Below are positions 10,197-21,214 of a stretch of DNA of 64,000 bases, piece after piece; position 1 is the stretch's first letter; every line of letters begins with the position of its first letter. A program made the position numbers and the translations under genes. Under the pieces are notes generated by a model. It saw only the letters and a program-made list of their open reading frames with translations. It did no database searches and was not told the origin of the DNA. Origin of the DNA: Argyresthia goedartella (taxonomy: Eukaryota > Arthropoda > Insecta > Lepidoptera > Argyresthiidae); NCBI GenBank assembly GCA_949825045.1, contig OX463816.1, positions 12,767,579 through 12,831,578 on the forward strand, given 5' to 3'.

Positions 10197-11363
10197 TTAT
10201 TTAACGTTGATGCCTTGTTGAATACTCTGGATGTGTTGGTCCCACTCATTATTATCTGAGTCCGCACCCAAGGCGCGAAGTGCCTCCAAAATAGTTAGGT
10301 TATACCTTTCCACCTGGCCATTGGAACGTGGAACAGCGGTTGCTATTATATGAGGTCTTATATTCTTTGTCTTACAATAGTCCGTGAACAGCTTCGATGT
10401 GAAGGCAGAACCCGCATCACAGACAACACGATTTGCATTCCCAAACACTTTGAATATCTTATCTAGTTCAATAATTACATTTTTGCTTTTTGTAGACCTA
10501 ACCGGTGATATAAAAACAAATTTTGTAAAAGAATCCACAGCTACTAGTAAATAACAATTTTGCTTAGTAGTCTTCACAAAAGGTCCTAAATGGTCTAAAT
10601 GTAGAGTATGGAATGGACGCGCATATTTTGGTATGGGGTAAAGCTTACCAGGCTTTTTCCCATGAGTATTCTTATAATATATGAAATTTATATAGTTATT
10701 CACATATTTAGTCACAGTTTTCTTCAGACGACGAAACCAGTAGTTAGATTTAATTCTCTCAACAGTTTTATCTACAGCAAAATGCCCTACATCGTCGTGG
10801 TTAGCTCTTATTATTTGCCAGATACATTGTTTCGGTACCACCCAGCGTCTACCATATTCTGTTCTACGATACACCTTGTTACCTAATAGCTCGTAATCGT
10901 TGTAAATTTGTTTGTTTTGCTCGGCATTTCCTGACTCTAATATTTCTTTGAATCTACAGATCTCAGGATCTTGTAGTTGTACTGACAATAACCAGTCACC
11001 TTCCGTTATTGCCATTACTCTACTTTGCAATACTTCTTCATTTTGTTGAGTAGTTGTAGGATTCCTACTTAAGGCATCTACATGTTGCATTTGCGAGCCT
11101 GCCCTATGCACTATGTCAAATGTAAACTCTTGAGTCTGCAAGACCCACCTACCGATACGCGGAACAATATCCTGTTTAGTCAAAGTATATCTCACAGCGC
11201 TACAATCTGTAACGATTTTGAACTCTGAGCCTAATAAGTAATGTCTGAATTTTTGCAATCCTAGAATAATCGCTAACAATTCCAATTCGTTTGAATTGGA
11301 ATTGGTATTGTTTTTCATCTTTAGTGGTTTGGCGGCTATAAAAGTGAACCGGTTTTTCGCCAT
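10197..11363 (-). pseudogene. Gypsy RNase H end and integrase core
   Basis: 388 aa. The first 100 residues finish RNase H (NELELLAIILGLQKFRHYL, IVTDCSAVRYTL, HVDALSRNP). Then the integrase zinc region (H..H in DDVGHFAVDK), but the usual CxxC pair is replaced by INFIYYK, so zinc binding is probably lost. The core keeps its acidic residues: D in TLHLDHLGPF, D in VVCDAGSAF, and E in RSNGQVERYN. The start overlaps the RT frame by a frameshift near 11300. Confidence 0.88.
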
Positions 11364-12186
11364 ATTCCGTGACCTGAACTAAGATGCAGCCTAACCCATC
11401 ACGGTTAGCATCCGTATACAGTATAATCGGTAGCTTGGGGTCAAATACCTGCAATACTGCATTATCAATCAAAGCTAGCTTGAGCTTTGAGACTGCCTCA
11501 TCTTGGATTGGACCCCATTGCCAACCGGCATCCTTCTTTAACAAGTTCGTCAGGGGGCTACTTATGAAAGCACAATCTTTTATGAATTTCCGGAAATAAT
11601 TAATTAATCCCAGAAATTGTCTTAGTTGGTGTACTGTTTCCGGCACCGGATAATCTTCTATAGCTTTTAATTTCTTTGAGTTTGGGCGAACCCCTTCTTC
11701 CGAAATGACATAGCCAAGAAAGGTTACATGATTTTGAAAGAAAAAGCATTTTTTTATGTTAATTGTCAATCCGTATTCTTCAAAAAGCTGAAGGACTTCC
11801 TCCAAACATGCTATATTTTCCTCTAAATCATTAGTAGCTATTAACAAATCGTCCATATAGCATAAAACTCGTCCAAAACGCAGATTTCCCAAGACAGTGT
11901 TCATCAATCTTTGAAAAACCGCTGGTCCATTGCATACCCCAAAAGGCATGCGCTGAAATTCATAATGACCATCACTAGTGATGAACGCTCTCTTGTGTAT
12001 GGAGTGAGATTTAACAGGTATTTGGTAATATCCACATTTCAAACCTAGAGATGTATAGACTTTGCAACCTCGCAGCCGGTCAATAAGGTCGTCCACGATA
12101 GGCATAGGATATTTTTCCTTCACCGTTATCTTATTCAAACCACGATAATCGACACATAACCGTTTTTCACCTGGTGCTTTGTCCAC
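11200..12186 (-). pseudogene. Gypsy reverse transcriptase and RNase H start
   Basis: 328 aa. It begins inside RT (EKRLCVDYRGLNKI, PMPIVDDLIDRL). Motif A reads SLGLKCGYYQIPV, with Gly where the catalytic Asp belongs. FGVCNGPAVFQRLM and the YMDD box (VLCYMDDLLIAT) are present, followed by GYVISEEGVRPNSKKL and the first RNase H acidic residue (LYTDANRDGLGC). A frameshift near 12193 separates it from the upstream RT N-terminus (MSESEKAMTRKMVDELL), and the last 30 residues are out of frame. Non-functional. Confidence 0.9.
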
Positions 12187-12361
12187 AATAGGGCGGGACT
12201 CGCATACGACGAATTGCTATCTCGAATAATCCCAGCATTTAACAATTCATCTACCATCTTGCGAGTCATTGCTTTCTCAGATTCCGACATGCGATAAGGG
12301 CGGTGGTATACAGGCTTATTAGAAGTTACTTCGATTTCTAATTCAACGCCATCAGTTTTTC

Positions 12362-13783
12362 CTAAATGGCAAAGATCACTTGCAACGCATTGCGGATATT
12401 TCGAAAAATATTATCTAATAAGGCCTCATGTTCCTTAGACTCGTAATTATAGGAATTTTGCTGCACCGTTGCCACAAATTCAACAGAACTGAATGTTAAT
12501 TTATCACCTACACGTGTATACATAATGCTTCTTTCCTCAGTAAAGTTTCTGCCTACCAGAATTTCACAACCGGTTAAGCTATCAATCACATAAAATGTCA
12601 CTATCGTCTCAACCTTATCGACACCAAACTTCACCACAACTGCCTCGGTTACCTCCACAGCTGTACTGCCAGTAAACCCGACGAGATTTGCAGGTTTGTT
12701 AAGTTTTGATGGTCTGAAGTTTAATTTCTGTGCTAAACTCGGTGTTATCAATGAGCAATCACTTCCCATATCGATAAACGCTTTACACATAGTTCCGTGT
12801 AAGGCCTCTTGGACTACAACGCGTTTCACCTCAGCATCCCTCTCGGGCTTTGTTTTTTGAGTCCTACAAGCAGCCTCGACGTGGCCAACAATGCTACATT
12901 TATTGCACTTTACGGTATCATTCAAACTGCAATCAACTCTCCTATGACCTATCTCACCACACCGATAGCAATTGATTTGCGGTCTGAATGGAGTCGATGT
13001 AATCTTTGGTTTGGTAGCCCTAGTCGTATCGAAGGTCTGAGAAGTATGCTGCTGTTTTCCTTGCCACGAACTGCTGCTTTTGTTCAATTTATTCGTGTCA
13101 GATGGTGCATGAACCCTACCGTGCAACAATGATGCTAAATCATCACAATATCGGAAGTTCCCTGCTTCCGCGGCAGTTATAATGTTTGGATCTCCATTCG
13201 ATCCAACAATGATCGATATGACATCCTGTTCCGCAAACTGTAACCATAACTTATCAATTTGATTTTTCTGTTGAAAGTAGAATTCATACAATGACTGACC
13301 ATCCCTAGGTTCAATTTCAATTAATGTTTTGAGCATTAAGTGCATATTACGCTTTATTTGGAAGGTTTCAAGTAATGTGGCCCGCCAGTCCCGCCATTTC
13401 CAAGAGGCCCAGCTAGTATGATTCTTTTGCAATGAGTCATACCATGTCTTTGCCGTATTTCGTAGTTTCTGCAAGGCTTGGTATATCTTAATTTGATCCT
13501 TCCAGCCGAAGGCCCGAGCATTGGCCTCCACTACATTTATCCACATGTTAACATTATCAACTAGCGGATCAAATTCAGGAATGGCTGAAGCTAATATTAC
13601 ATTTTGACTCACGGTACCCGTAGATCGACGGCTCCTTTTGGTCTTCCTCCGAGCCCTACGTCTGCTTCGGTCCGAGCTAGATGAAGATGAGCTCGAAGTG
13701 GACGTGCTAGAGTTAGAACTAGAACTAGAGGAGTCTCTCTGTCTACACGCCTTACTACGTTTGAGTTTGCGGCCTGGAGGCAT
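12362..13783 (-). CDS. Gypsy gag with zinc knuckles and protease
   Basis: 473 aa, uninterrupted. The N-terminus is Lys/Arg- and Ser-rich (SSSSDRSRRRARRKTKRSRR). Residues 65-210 form the capsid-like helical region (WINVVEANARAFGW, LYEFYFQQKNQIDKLW). Two CCHC knuckles follow (CYRCGEIGHRRVDC; CNKCSIVGHVEAAC), then an aspartic protease (AFIDMGSDCSLITPSL, EILVGRNF). The protease triad reads DMG rather than DTG or DSG, which may weaken it. The start Met lies about 30 bp inside the 5' LTR/leader junction. The C-terminal 20 residues probably run past the frame break into pol. Confidence 0.85.
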   Translation of the reverse strand: MPPGRKLKRSKACRQRDSSSSSSNSSTSTSSSSSSSSDRSRRRARRKTKRSRRSTGTVSQNVILASAIPEFDPLVDNVNMWINVVEANARAFGWKDQIKIYQALQKLRNTAKTWYDSLQKNHTSWASWKWRDWRATLLETFQIKRNMHLMLKTLIEIEPRDGQSLYEFYFQQKNQIDKLWLQFAEQDVISIIVGSNGDPNIITAAEAGNFRYCDDLASLLHGRVHAPSDTNKLNKSSSSWQGKQQHTSQTFDTTRATKPKITSTPFRPQINCYRCGEIGHRRVDCSLNDTVKCNKCSIVGHVEAACRTQKTKPERDAEVKRVVVQEALHGTMCKAFIDMGSDCSLITPSLAQKLNFRPSKLNKPANLVGFTGSTAVEVTEAVVVKFGVDKVETIVTFYVIDSLTGCEILVGRNFTEERSIMYTRVGDKLTFSSVEFVATVQQNSYNYESKEHEALLDNIFRNIRNALQVIFAI

Positions 13784-13816
13784 TGTGAGCGCGGTTGACG
13801 AAAAGCTACACTTCTG

Positions 13817-14460
13817 ATACTATATTCAAACAACGTTAGATCGTATTTAGTCTGTATTACATCTATTCAATCTCTTATTTTAACTAAATGGAACACTCAA
13901 GTATATTAATTGACTGTACAAGTATGAATACTATTATTTAAAATACTTAAAACAGCAATAGTCCGAATTACCACTTGCTTAAACAACGTACAATATGTTT
14001 AACTTAACTGGAGACTCCGTAATAAGATCTATGCAAATATACAACTTAATCTACACAAGAATTTACAATGGTCGTTCACTATTGTATACAGGGTTATGTA
14101 ACGCAACCGTCCACTTCAAGCTCCTCGAACAAAAGTGACTAGAAAAACTAAAGTATTTTCTACTTTTGAATTGACGTCAGCGCCACGAGTTTGTATTTTA
14201 CTTCATTTTGATTGGCTGGCGCGCTTTCGTCAATTCACTTTGACCAACCTGAGCAAAGTAAAGCGGCATCTTAGCAGAGTTCTTCCATGGACGTTCGCGC
14301 CTTTTATTTAGTTCTCATTTTATGCGAGTTGGCGCTCTCGTCTATGAGACAACCAAACAGTGTTACCAAAATAATAAGTACTAAACGGAAATGATCGTGG
14401 TTTTGTGCGTGTTCGTCTGTGATGACAGCTGCATTCCGATTCTGTTTGTTGGCGACAACA
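13817..14460 (-). repeat. 5' LTR of Gypsy element
   Basis: Partner of 8596-9239; it would carry the promoter for transcription toward lower coordinates. Confidence 0.9.
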
Positions 14461-15024
14461 TATAATACTTTTTCTTATCCTACTAAAAAATTACATTAGC
14501 TGCATTTTATGGTACATAATGTTCCGAATTCAAAACTTGTAAGTTATTGAGCGCATTTAGTGCCTTAATTCATACTAAATTTTAATAAAAATATATCATA
14601 AGGTATAAGCGTAAATTGGTCCGACACTGCATGTTGTTACATAACATAACAACTGCATGTTGTTCCAAATCCGGAACATTTTTAAATGAAAATATTCCCT
14701 ACATACTATGGTTTTAACTTACTTCTTTTGTCGTAAAAACTCTGTGGGTCCATTGTTCTATCAGCTAAAACAAATTCTTCAGTTACTACGAAAAAACCAA
14801 TAATACACCGTTTGAAAAACTGCTGATTGTGAATCTAACAAATTTTGCCGACCAACTGACGAAACATTAAATTTTAGTTCTTAGGCGTCTCTGCAGAGGC
14901 GCCACTGCTACAAATTTAAGTGAGTTACACTCCCTAAATACGAATTAGTTCCAAGAAAATATCACCGATGCCGCAGGTAGTATAAATTAAATCAAAAGCC
15001 GAGTGTTCCAAATTTGTCACTGTA

Positions 15025-15054
15025 CGCGGTAAAGGGTTGTAACCCTTTACCGCG
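15025..15054. repeat. Perfect 14-bp-arm palindrome
   Basis: cgcggtaaagggtt (15025-15038), two-base loop gt, and exact complement (15041-15054). Such a tight GC-rich foldback may be a decayed transposon tip or a cruciform. Confidence 0.85.
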
Positions 15055-15731
15055 AAATTTGTAAAAGAAAAAATATTGGAAATACGCTACTATAACCGTA
15101 TTTCTGATATTTCTGGGCCGAAATAATTTGGGAAATCTTCCGCTATCCCTAATGTATCCAATAAAATGTATCAAATACAAGAAAATCTACGAAATAACAT
15201 CAATTAATATTTACCTGTGGTAGCTGATGAATTCGCTTAAGTTTTTATGATTTCTCATGTAAATTTTACTCTGTATGATAGCACACTACATGGTTATAAT
15301 GATTTACTAATGCAATTTTATAAGTTTTCTCACTGATAGATCACTTTTATAATTAAAATAACGTTTTCCCGAAAGTTTCGATTTGAAATATTCAGTCTTT
15401 GTCACGTCTTTGTTTATGATAATAATGTACACTGTGGCTATGACTATGACAAATGCTGTTCGGTGCAATTGAATAGTTCGTTATTGTCTGATCAACTATA
15501 CACATGGCGAGTACTACCTAATTCTGTAGAGTAATAAATACTATTTAAGCAGAGTTTAGTTAATATACGATGAGGAATCGACTGACCATACAGTGTTGCC
15601 AACTGCCAGCTTTACCCAGTCACTAGACATTTTTCAAAATGTTGCTAGATTGTCAGTTTTTTTATCCCAAAAAGCCCCTAGACTAGCTAAATGTCATAGT
15701 AGGTATAATGCGCGGCGTATAAATTAACTAA

Positions 15732-15797
15732 CAATGGCGGCGTCTACGCAGGTAAAAACGGCTGTTTACATTTTACCCTGCTCAGACGCTGCCATTG
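15732..15797. repeat. Imperfect hairpin, 26-bp arms
   Basis: The arm caatggcggcgtctacgcag (plus gtaaaa) at 15732-15757 pairs with 15771-15797 with a few mismatches around a 13-base loop. It resembles a foldback MITE. Confidence 0.7.
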
Positions 15798-16059
15798 GGG
15801 GTCATCGCCGGGTAAGTAGGTAGGTTACAAAAAAATTACTATTTCTGGTAATCATTTTTATTTTCATTAATTCCAACAAGAGAGTTAAAAATGTACAAAA
15901 CGTTTTGCTTGAGTCTCCACTTGCCGATTTTAACCAACCTTTCAATTTGTCCATATTTTCCAACTCCGGTCTTTATTTCTGTACGTCCGTTTTTTTTTCA
16001 AAGCGAGCAATAATTTTATATGGATAAAACAAAACAACACAAGGTAGAATACGAGTAGC

Positions 16060-16577
16060 GTGATCTATTTTGGTTTTCTCCAGCCTCCCTCTGAGGGCGA
16101 AGCTCGGGATCTACAAAACCTACGTGAGATCCCGCCTCACCTACGCGGTCCCGGCATGTGCTCGGAGACGAACAAGCGGAGACTCCGAGCCCAAGAGAAC
16201 CTCTCTCTGCGTACCATCGTCGGCGCCCCCCGCTACGTGAGGAACGCGTCAATCCGTAGGGACATAAGATGGGAAACCGTGGACCAGTTTTTCCAGAGGC
16301 TGGCGAAGGGCATGTTCATACACGTCACATTACCCGCACATCGTCGAACTGACGCCGCACCAAGCGCGCCCGCCTGACCGCCGCCGCCTGCCACGCGACC
16401 TGGTTGCCTAGCCGGTGAACACCCACTGCAAACCAGCGCCACGAGAAGACCACCTCCCGCAAGGGCCATCCGATGACCTGTCCACAGGAGTGGACAGAGG
16501 CGATTCTTCGGGAAGAAGTCCGTCGACCTGACCCCGACTCCCCACGCCCCAGAAGGGGTGCGTGAGATGACTATGAA
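16060..16577 (+). pseudogene. Jockey-type LINE reverse transcriptase C-terminal fragment
   Basis: An open frame of 105 aa ends at 16377. Its middle (RRLRAQENLSLRTIVGAPRY, then VRNASIRRDIRWETVDQF) matches the C-terminal region of Jockey-like RTs, which usually reads as VQNKILRIAVGAPWYVRN-like. The upstream part fits in another frame (KTYVRSRLTYAVPACAR), so there is a frameshift near 16160. Beyond the stop, Arg/Pro-rich 3' sequence continues to about 16577. 5'-truncated, as is usual for LINE copies. The two - strand frames here are shadows. Confidence 0.7.
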
Positions 16578-16650
16578 GAAGGATTTTGGTTTAGTAAGTA
16601 TTCTGTCGTATATGTCGCGCAACGAATTAAGAGCGCTGGGCGACGTTGGC

Positions 16651-16745
16651 GGGGATTACTGCGCATATGTATTGAAAAGTGACTACTGCGCATTAAAGGC
16701 CACCGCTCATAACGTGTGGTGCGACGTATAAGTAGCGCAGGCGGA
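16651..16745. repeat. Deletion derivative of the TIR element seen at 32101
   Basis: ggcggggattactgcgcat joins almost directly to gaaaagtgactactgcgcat. Both pieces occur in the 32101-32834 element, where they lie about 640 bp apart near opposite ends. This copy lost the interior. Confidence 0.65.
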
Positions 16746-16811
16746 CACGGGGAATTCCCAGTATACGCCGACCACCCACCATAGCATCTATGACCATAAG
16801 TTCAGTTTACA

Positions 16812-16855
16812 ATTTATCGATAGTTTGTAAGCTAACGAGAGAAAAAACTTTACAT
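16812..16855. repeat. Short dispersed repeat, inverse copy at 38118
   Basis: cagtttacaatttatcgata followed by gtttgtaagctaacgagag recurs in inverse orientation at about 38130-38172. Confidence 0.7.
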
Positions 16856-16984
16856 TATAAACTAACGGTTTTGACAATCGTACGGTGACATATACATTCA
16901 TTTGTTCATTAATCGATCATTTGCTGGGGATCCACCTTCATAGCAAATAATCGATAGTTTGTGATAGATGATAATTGGTGATGC

Positions 16985-17290
16985 TAAAAAAATATACGAC
17001 CTACTTGTAAATTATTTTATGTAATTTTAGCCTATTTTAAGAAACTAATTGCAACATTTCTGGTAATAGATTTTTTATTATTTTAAAATTTGTTTAAAAT
17101 AGCACACTCGCACGAGAAAAAAAAGTCACTCAGATGTAACTATCGACAATCAACATAAACATTTCAGAAAATTGAGCAAAAGACGGTCAAAAATAACTCT
17201 AAAATGATGGGCTCATTACAAAGTTTTACAATTTTTACGTATAGGCCCCAAATAATATCAATTATTATTGTAAAACTATAGAAAACCCAC
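16985..17290. repeat. MITE-like dispersed family A, copy 1
   Basis: Contains ttagcctattttaagaaac and tttcagaaaattgagcaaaa followed by gacggtcaaaaataactct, shared with 33880-34030, 34440-34870 and 63120-63660, and more weakly 19830-20090. Confidence 0.65.
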
Positions 17291-17830
17291 GATGAATGCC
17301 GCCGAAATTAGTTTATGTGACTAATACATAATGTAGGGCATAAAAACTTGAGTGTGGGTCTTTGAGTAATAATTAATAAATACTAGAGTAGGCGCGCCAA
17401 CTGAATTTCCTCCATGGCTCACAGTAAAGTTTTAGACAGATAACTGTAAACACAAATGGGTTGTTTTTAGTCCGTATACCACACGAGCTGATGCCCGTTC
17501 AATATGTGGGCACCCGGACATAACAGGGAGGTCTGACTCCTGGGCATGCGTAATTCCTTTTTTGCCCCTCCACCAAAAAAAAAACTGAATTTCTTGCAGC
17601 TATAAGTAAAGTGAATTCACTCAACAACAATCAGTCTGTCTCTGTGCCAAGCACAGACATATAATAAGATACTACTCATGTGCCAAGCGCTTGCCGAGCC
17701 GTGACGCTTTTGATTGCGAGAGTAAGAAACTAAATAATGCAGTCATGTGCTCTGCGGTACTGTAAAACCTACACAGTAAAGACACAAAAAAGCCAAGGAA
17801 TAACTTTTCATACTTTAAGTATAAGTACCA

Positions 17831-17876
17831 TATTTTACTGATAATACCCCTGTTTTAGGGTATTATCAGTAAAATA
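17831..17876. repeat. Perfect 19-bp-arm hairpin
   Basis: tattttactgataataccc (17831-17849), 8-base loop, exact complement (17858-17876). Confidence 0.85.
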
Positions 17877-19829
17877 AGCATATTCAATAATATTTTGTGA
17901 ATTACAAAAATCAACAAAGTGATAGCCATGTTTTCTCTTTGAAAATCAAAGAGTAACAAGATTTTTACATACAGATGTGAAATTTCCGAATACCAAAGTG
18001 TTATGCACGTCATATATTTTGTAAATTTTTATTGCACATGAAAATTCACATTACAAACTTATGGAAAAGACATTTACAAAGGCAAGCTCATTTCTAACAA
18101 GAAATTACTTCCAGCAAGCCCAAGATAATAAGGATAATTTAGGATTAAGGATTCATGGCAGTGACAGGTAGACCCTTGCGCAGAAATACCGCTCATGTTT
18201 TACTACCGCAATGAATTAATGATAATTATCATCTGACGAAAATGTAAAGAACTGCCAATTTATTTATTAAACTGACTGTAACAACATCCCGTCCAATGAA
18301 AGAAAAAATACTTCCCATTAAAATATTTGATATTTGCATACATTCTCTTTTAATTTATTCCCAAATACACATAATTGGTAGCCTGCGTTTAAAAGTACGC
18401 GACCAGGATAGGCAGGATTCACTCGATAGGTATACTTTTTGGCAAAAGTGACTGTTCGTCTCCTTACAGAATTTCGGCATGTCGCATCTGAGCGCGAAGA
18501 TTTTTATCTATGACAACTGACACGCCCGCTATCGCCCCGCGCGTACCCCTCTCGTCAAGAGGCCGGGCACAAATTTTGTTCGAGCTAGCGTCTCTAGTAT
18601 TTATACATTATTACTCAAAGGTGTAGGTTTACGAAATATCACGCGAGAGTACAGCTACAGCTATTCCCATTATTATTATCACAGCGTAACTGGTTTATTT
18701 TTATAGAATTATCATCGCCGTTAAGTTGGTTGTCCTGTTAAACTGCCAAATGGAAATAGTTTTCCAGTCACTCAATAACTCAGTTGTGAGTTATTTCACG
18801 AAAGAAGTCCCGCAGACGCAACGCTGTATACGCGCGACATAATGTTGCCAGGGTTAGATATGGGGAAACCAGGGGAAATAATTTAGCGTTCATTTACTTT
18901 CATTTTATTAACTACTACGATTCGAATATTTCGATAAGAAAAAGAATAAGTTTTTAATGTCCATACTGCTAGGGTCAGATTAGTGAAAAATAAATCTTCC
19001 TGTAATTTCTAAAATATAAAATGATGATGTTCGACCAACTTTAAATTAGAAATGTGCTTTCGGAATGTCTGTTATAAATTGTTAATGTGGATCGAATAAA
19101 ATCAATGTTTATTATTTACAAAAATGACAGACAAGAGTGAAATGTAAAGTCAAAAATAATAATATAGGTGGCCTGCATTAATACACGAGTCCATGAAGTT
19201 TATCACAAAATCTAACATAAATATCAACAAAATATTTCTGTGGTATTAACTACTCTATATAGATACTTCCTCTTGCAGTGCGACCGTTCCCTACGTTGTC
19301 TCGATGGGTACTGAGTGCGAGTGATGTAGTAAGACAAAAACGAACATTTCCGAGAAAATACGAAAGGAAAGGATTATTCACTACATCTGTACCTACTTTT
19401 ATCTTTACCTGACAGCGGCGAAGCCCAAAGGGAGGTTTATCAAGTTTTTTTTAAATCAACTTTCAGAAAACTCATCATTGGGCATCGATGTTTCTTCCAT
19501 TTTCCGTTTTCTTTTCTCGGCGCGTGATGCGGTAGACGTCAAAGGATCTCGTGAAACACACCAACTCTTTGGGCCATCGAGGGCTTCAAACTTGGTTATT
19601 GATTCATTGGTATGATTAGCTTGAGTGTGGTATGAAATCGATATCGATACTATTTCCGTCACTAATATCCTTAGATCTAGTAGAAAAGTGAGGGGCAGAG
19701 CCACTCACTTTCCTACTTTACCTTTACCTATCGATATTACTGTTGGAAATTTGGATCATAAAAACAGCCATTCCATTGAAGGCGACAGATGTCTTATTGG
19801 CCATGCCAAAAATATGCGTACTACGTTGA

Positions 19830-20090
19830 ATTTCATTTCATGAAATTTTAGCCTATCTGAAGAAACTCCTTTGAATTTTTCGTTCGTTAAGATTTAGACT
19901 TTTTTTTTTCTCGTGACGTCACTTGTTCACAGTTTTTGAACTGTTTTATTTGAGGCTGTTTTTTTCTGATTAGGAAACTAAAAAACTTTAATATCAACAT
20001 TTCTTCACGTTAACTGAAATCTGAGTTATCGACTTAAAGTAAAACTTGATAGCCAACTTAACGGCGGCGAAGGGAATTTGAACAAACTAT
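19830..20090. repeat. MITE-like dispersed family A, diverged copy
   Basis: attttagcctatctgaagaa and the end motif tgatagccaacttaacggcg resemble other family A copies; identity is lower. Confidence 0.45.
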
Positions 20091-20113
20091 GCTGTAGAGG
20101 ATATGTATATGTA

Positions 20114-20356
20114 TGGACTGTATGGGGTTAATCGGGCTCAACACAGACCTTGCTGTTAATAATTTTGTAATTATTTATTCCTGCTTTTTAATAATGATGG
20201 AATGATATTATGAAATTTGTATAAGTTAAGCACAAGGAATTTTTAAAAGAGATCTAAAAATCAATCTATGGCCCTTTTTCTGCCACATTGTTCCAATGTA
20301 GAGAAGTGGCATAAAATGACGATTGCTAAGTATATGTAAATATCTACAGTACTAAA
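20114..20356 (+). repeat. 3' end of a CR1/Jockey-like LINE, copy 1
   Basis: From ggactgtatggggttaatc through ccaatgtagagaagtggc to aaatatctacagtactaaa. A second, more complete copy at 52985-53520 includes the end of the coding region and a TTGACTA-type tail, which shows that this segment is the LINE 3' UTR. Confidence 0.75.
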
Positions 20357-20765
20357 CGCCGATAAAACTAAATATTTGACCTTCTCTATAAACACCACAA
20401 CCCAACCTTCTGCTGATTTTAATTTGACCTCACATGTAGGTAAAGATGAAACTAACTGCTCATGCAAAACCTTAGAAAGAACCCCTACAATCAAATATTT
20501 AGGCATAACATTGGATCGGAACTTTAATTTTAAAAAACATATTCAAACTCTACGTGGCAAAGTTCGTAAACTAATATATAGATATATTTAAAAATTTGAG
20601 TCAAGTTACCAATGCATTACTACTAAAAATATATATTGCATAACATGTTGGGGAGGTGCAAATAAGGGAACTCTTTTATCACTGGAGCGTGCTCAACGTG
20701 CTTTTTTAAAGGTCTGCCCTTAAGCCCAGGATCTTTCCGACCGAAGAACTTCATCTTAGTAAAAA
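20357..20765 (+). pseudogene. LINE reverse transcriptase C-terminal fragment
   Basis: LNADKTKYLTFSI, then TPTIKYLGITLDRNFNFKKH, then SWGGA-like (CWGGANKGTLLSLERAQRAF) in order, as in the thumb region of CR1/Jockey-group RTs. A stop at 20589 and later stops break it. Its place between a LINE 3' UTR and an endonuclease domain is out of order. Confidence 0.75.
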
Positions 20766-20776
20766 ATAATATTAAG

Positions 20777-21214
20777 GTGAAACAACGGAAAGATATTCTT
20801 GCACTTACTGTAGAAAGACAAATAGAGGTATCCTGTGTTGAGTTGGATAGCCATATTATTGTTTGTATCTACAGACCTCCGAGAGATGAAAACGGCCATG
20901 GCAATTTTGAAATGTTCGAGAAAATTATGGAGGATGCCCTCATTAAACTTTGTAATAGCAGAAAAAAGTTAATTATTTGTGGCGATTTTAATGTAGATTT
21001 GCTTGTAGATACAACATTGAAACAACGATTAATAACTCTGTTCAAATCATTTAATTTATGTCATATATTTCTAGAGCCAACTAGAATTACACTTACCAGC
21101 CAAACTTGCTTAGATAACGTTTTTTGTGGCTGTGCATTCACAAGTAAAAATGTAATTAACTGCTTACCCTCAGATCACAGTGGTCAAACAGTTAATTTTT
21201 GTCTTTGCCGTTAA
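20777..21214 (+). pseudogene. LINE apurinic-type endonuclease fragment
   Basis: 145 aa of an exonuclease-endonuclease-phosphatase (EEP) domain: VCIYRPPRDENG, a helix, LIICGDFNVDLL, a helix ending in LEPTRIT, and LPSDHSGQ with the terminal SDH. Target-primed retrotransposons use this domain to nick DNA. The N-terminal half (first catalytic Asn/Glu) is missing. Confidence 0.8.

Larger units (their letters stand above)
8596..14460 (-). mobile_element. Gypsy (Ty3-type) LTR retrotransposon, full length but decayed
   Basis: Two 644-bp LTRs (8596-9239, 13817-14460) flank gag-protease, RT, RNase H and integrase frames in the Gypsy order on the - strand. About a dozen substitutions separate the LTRs by eye (near 2%). 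A purine-rich aggaaggccgga precedes the 3' LTR on the coding strand. Flanks suggest a 4-bp TATA duplication, ambiguous because the ends are A/T-rich. Frameshifts break the pol region at three places. The insertion sits about 75 bp upstream of the piggyBac start. Confidence 0.9.
14461..16059. other. Non-coding, with two hairpins
   Basis: Continues the sequence interrupted by the Gypsy insertion. No gene was recognised; the 62-aa frame at 14992-15180 shows no domain. The two inverted repeats listed separately are the only structured parts seen. Confidence 0.6.
16746..20113. other. Repeat-rich non-coding region
   Basis: No host gene is recognised; the open frames at 19456-19843 show no domain. 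Contents: a repeat shared with 38118-38172, two MITE-like copies, a perfect hairpin at 17831, and A/T-rich unassigned sequence. A segment near 17330 (gggcataaaaacttgagtgt) also resembles 50155-50180. Confidence 0.55.

Noticed and set aside
16016..16622. - strand frames of 78 and 129 aa
   Set aside because: Shadows of the GC-rich Jockey fragment on the + strand.
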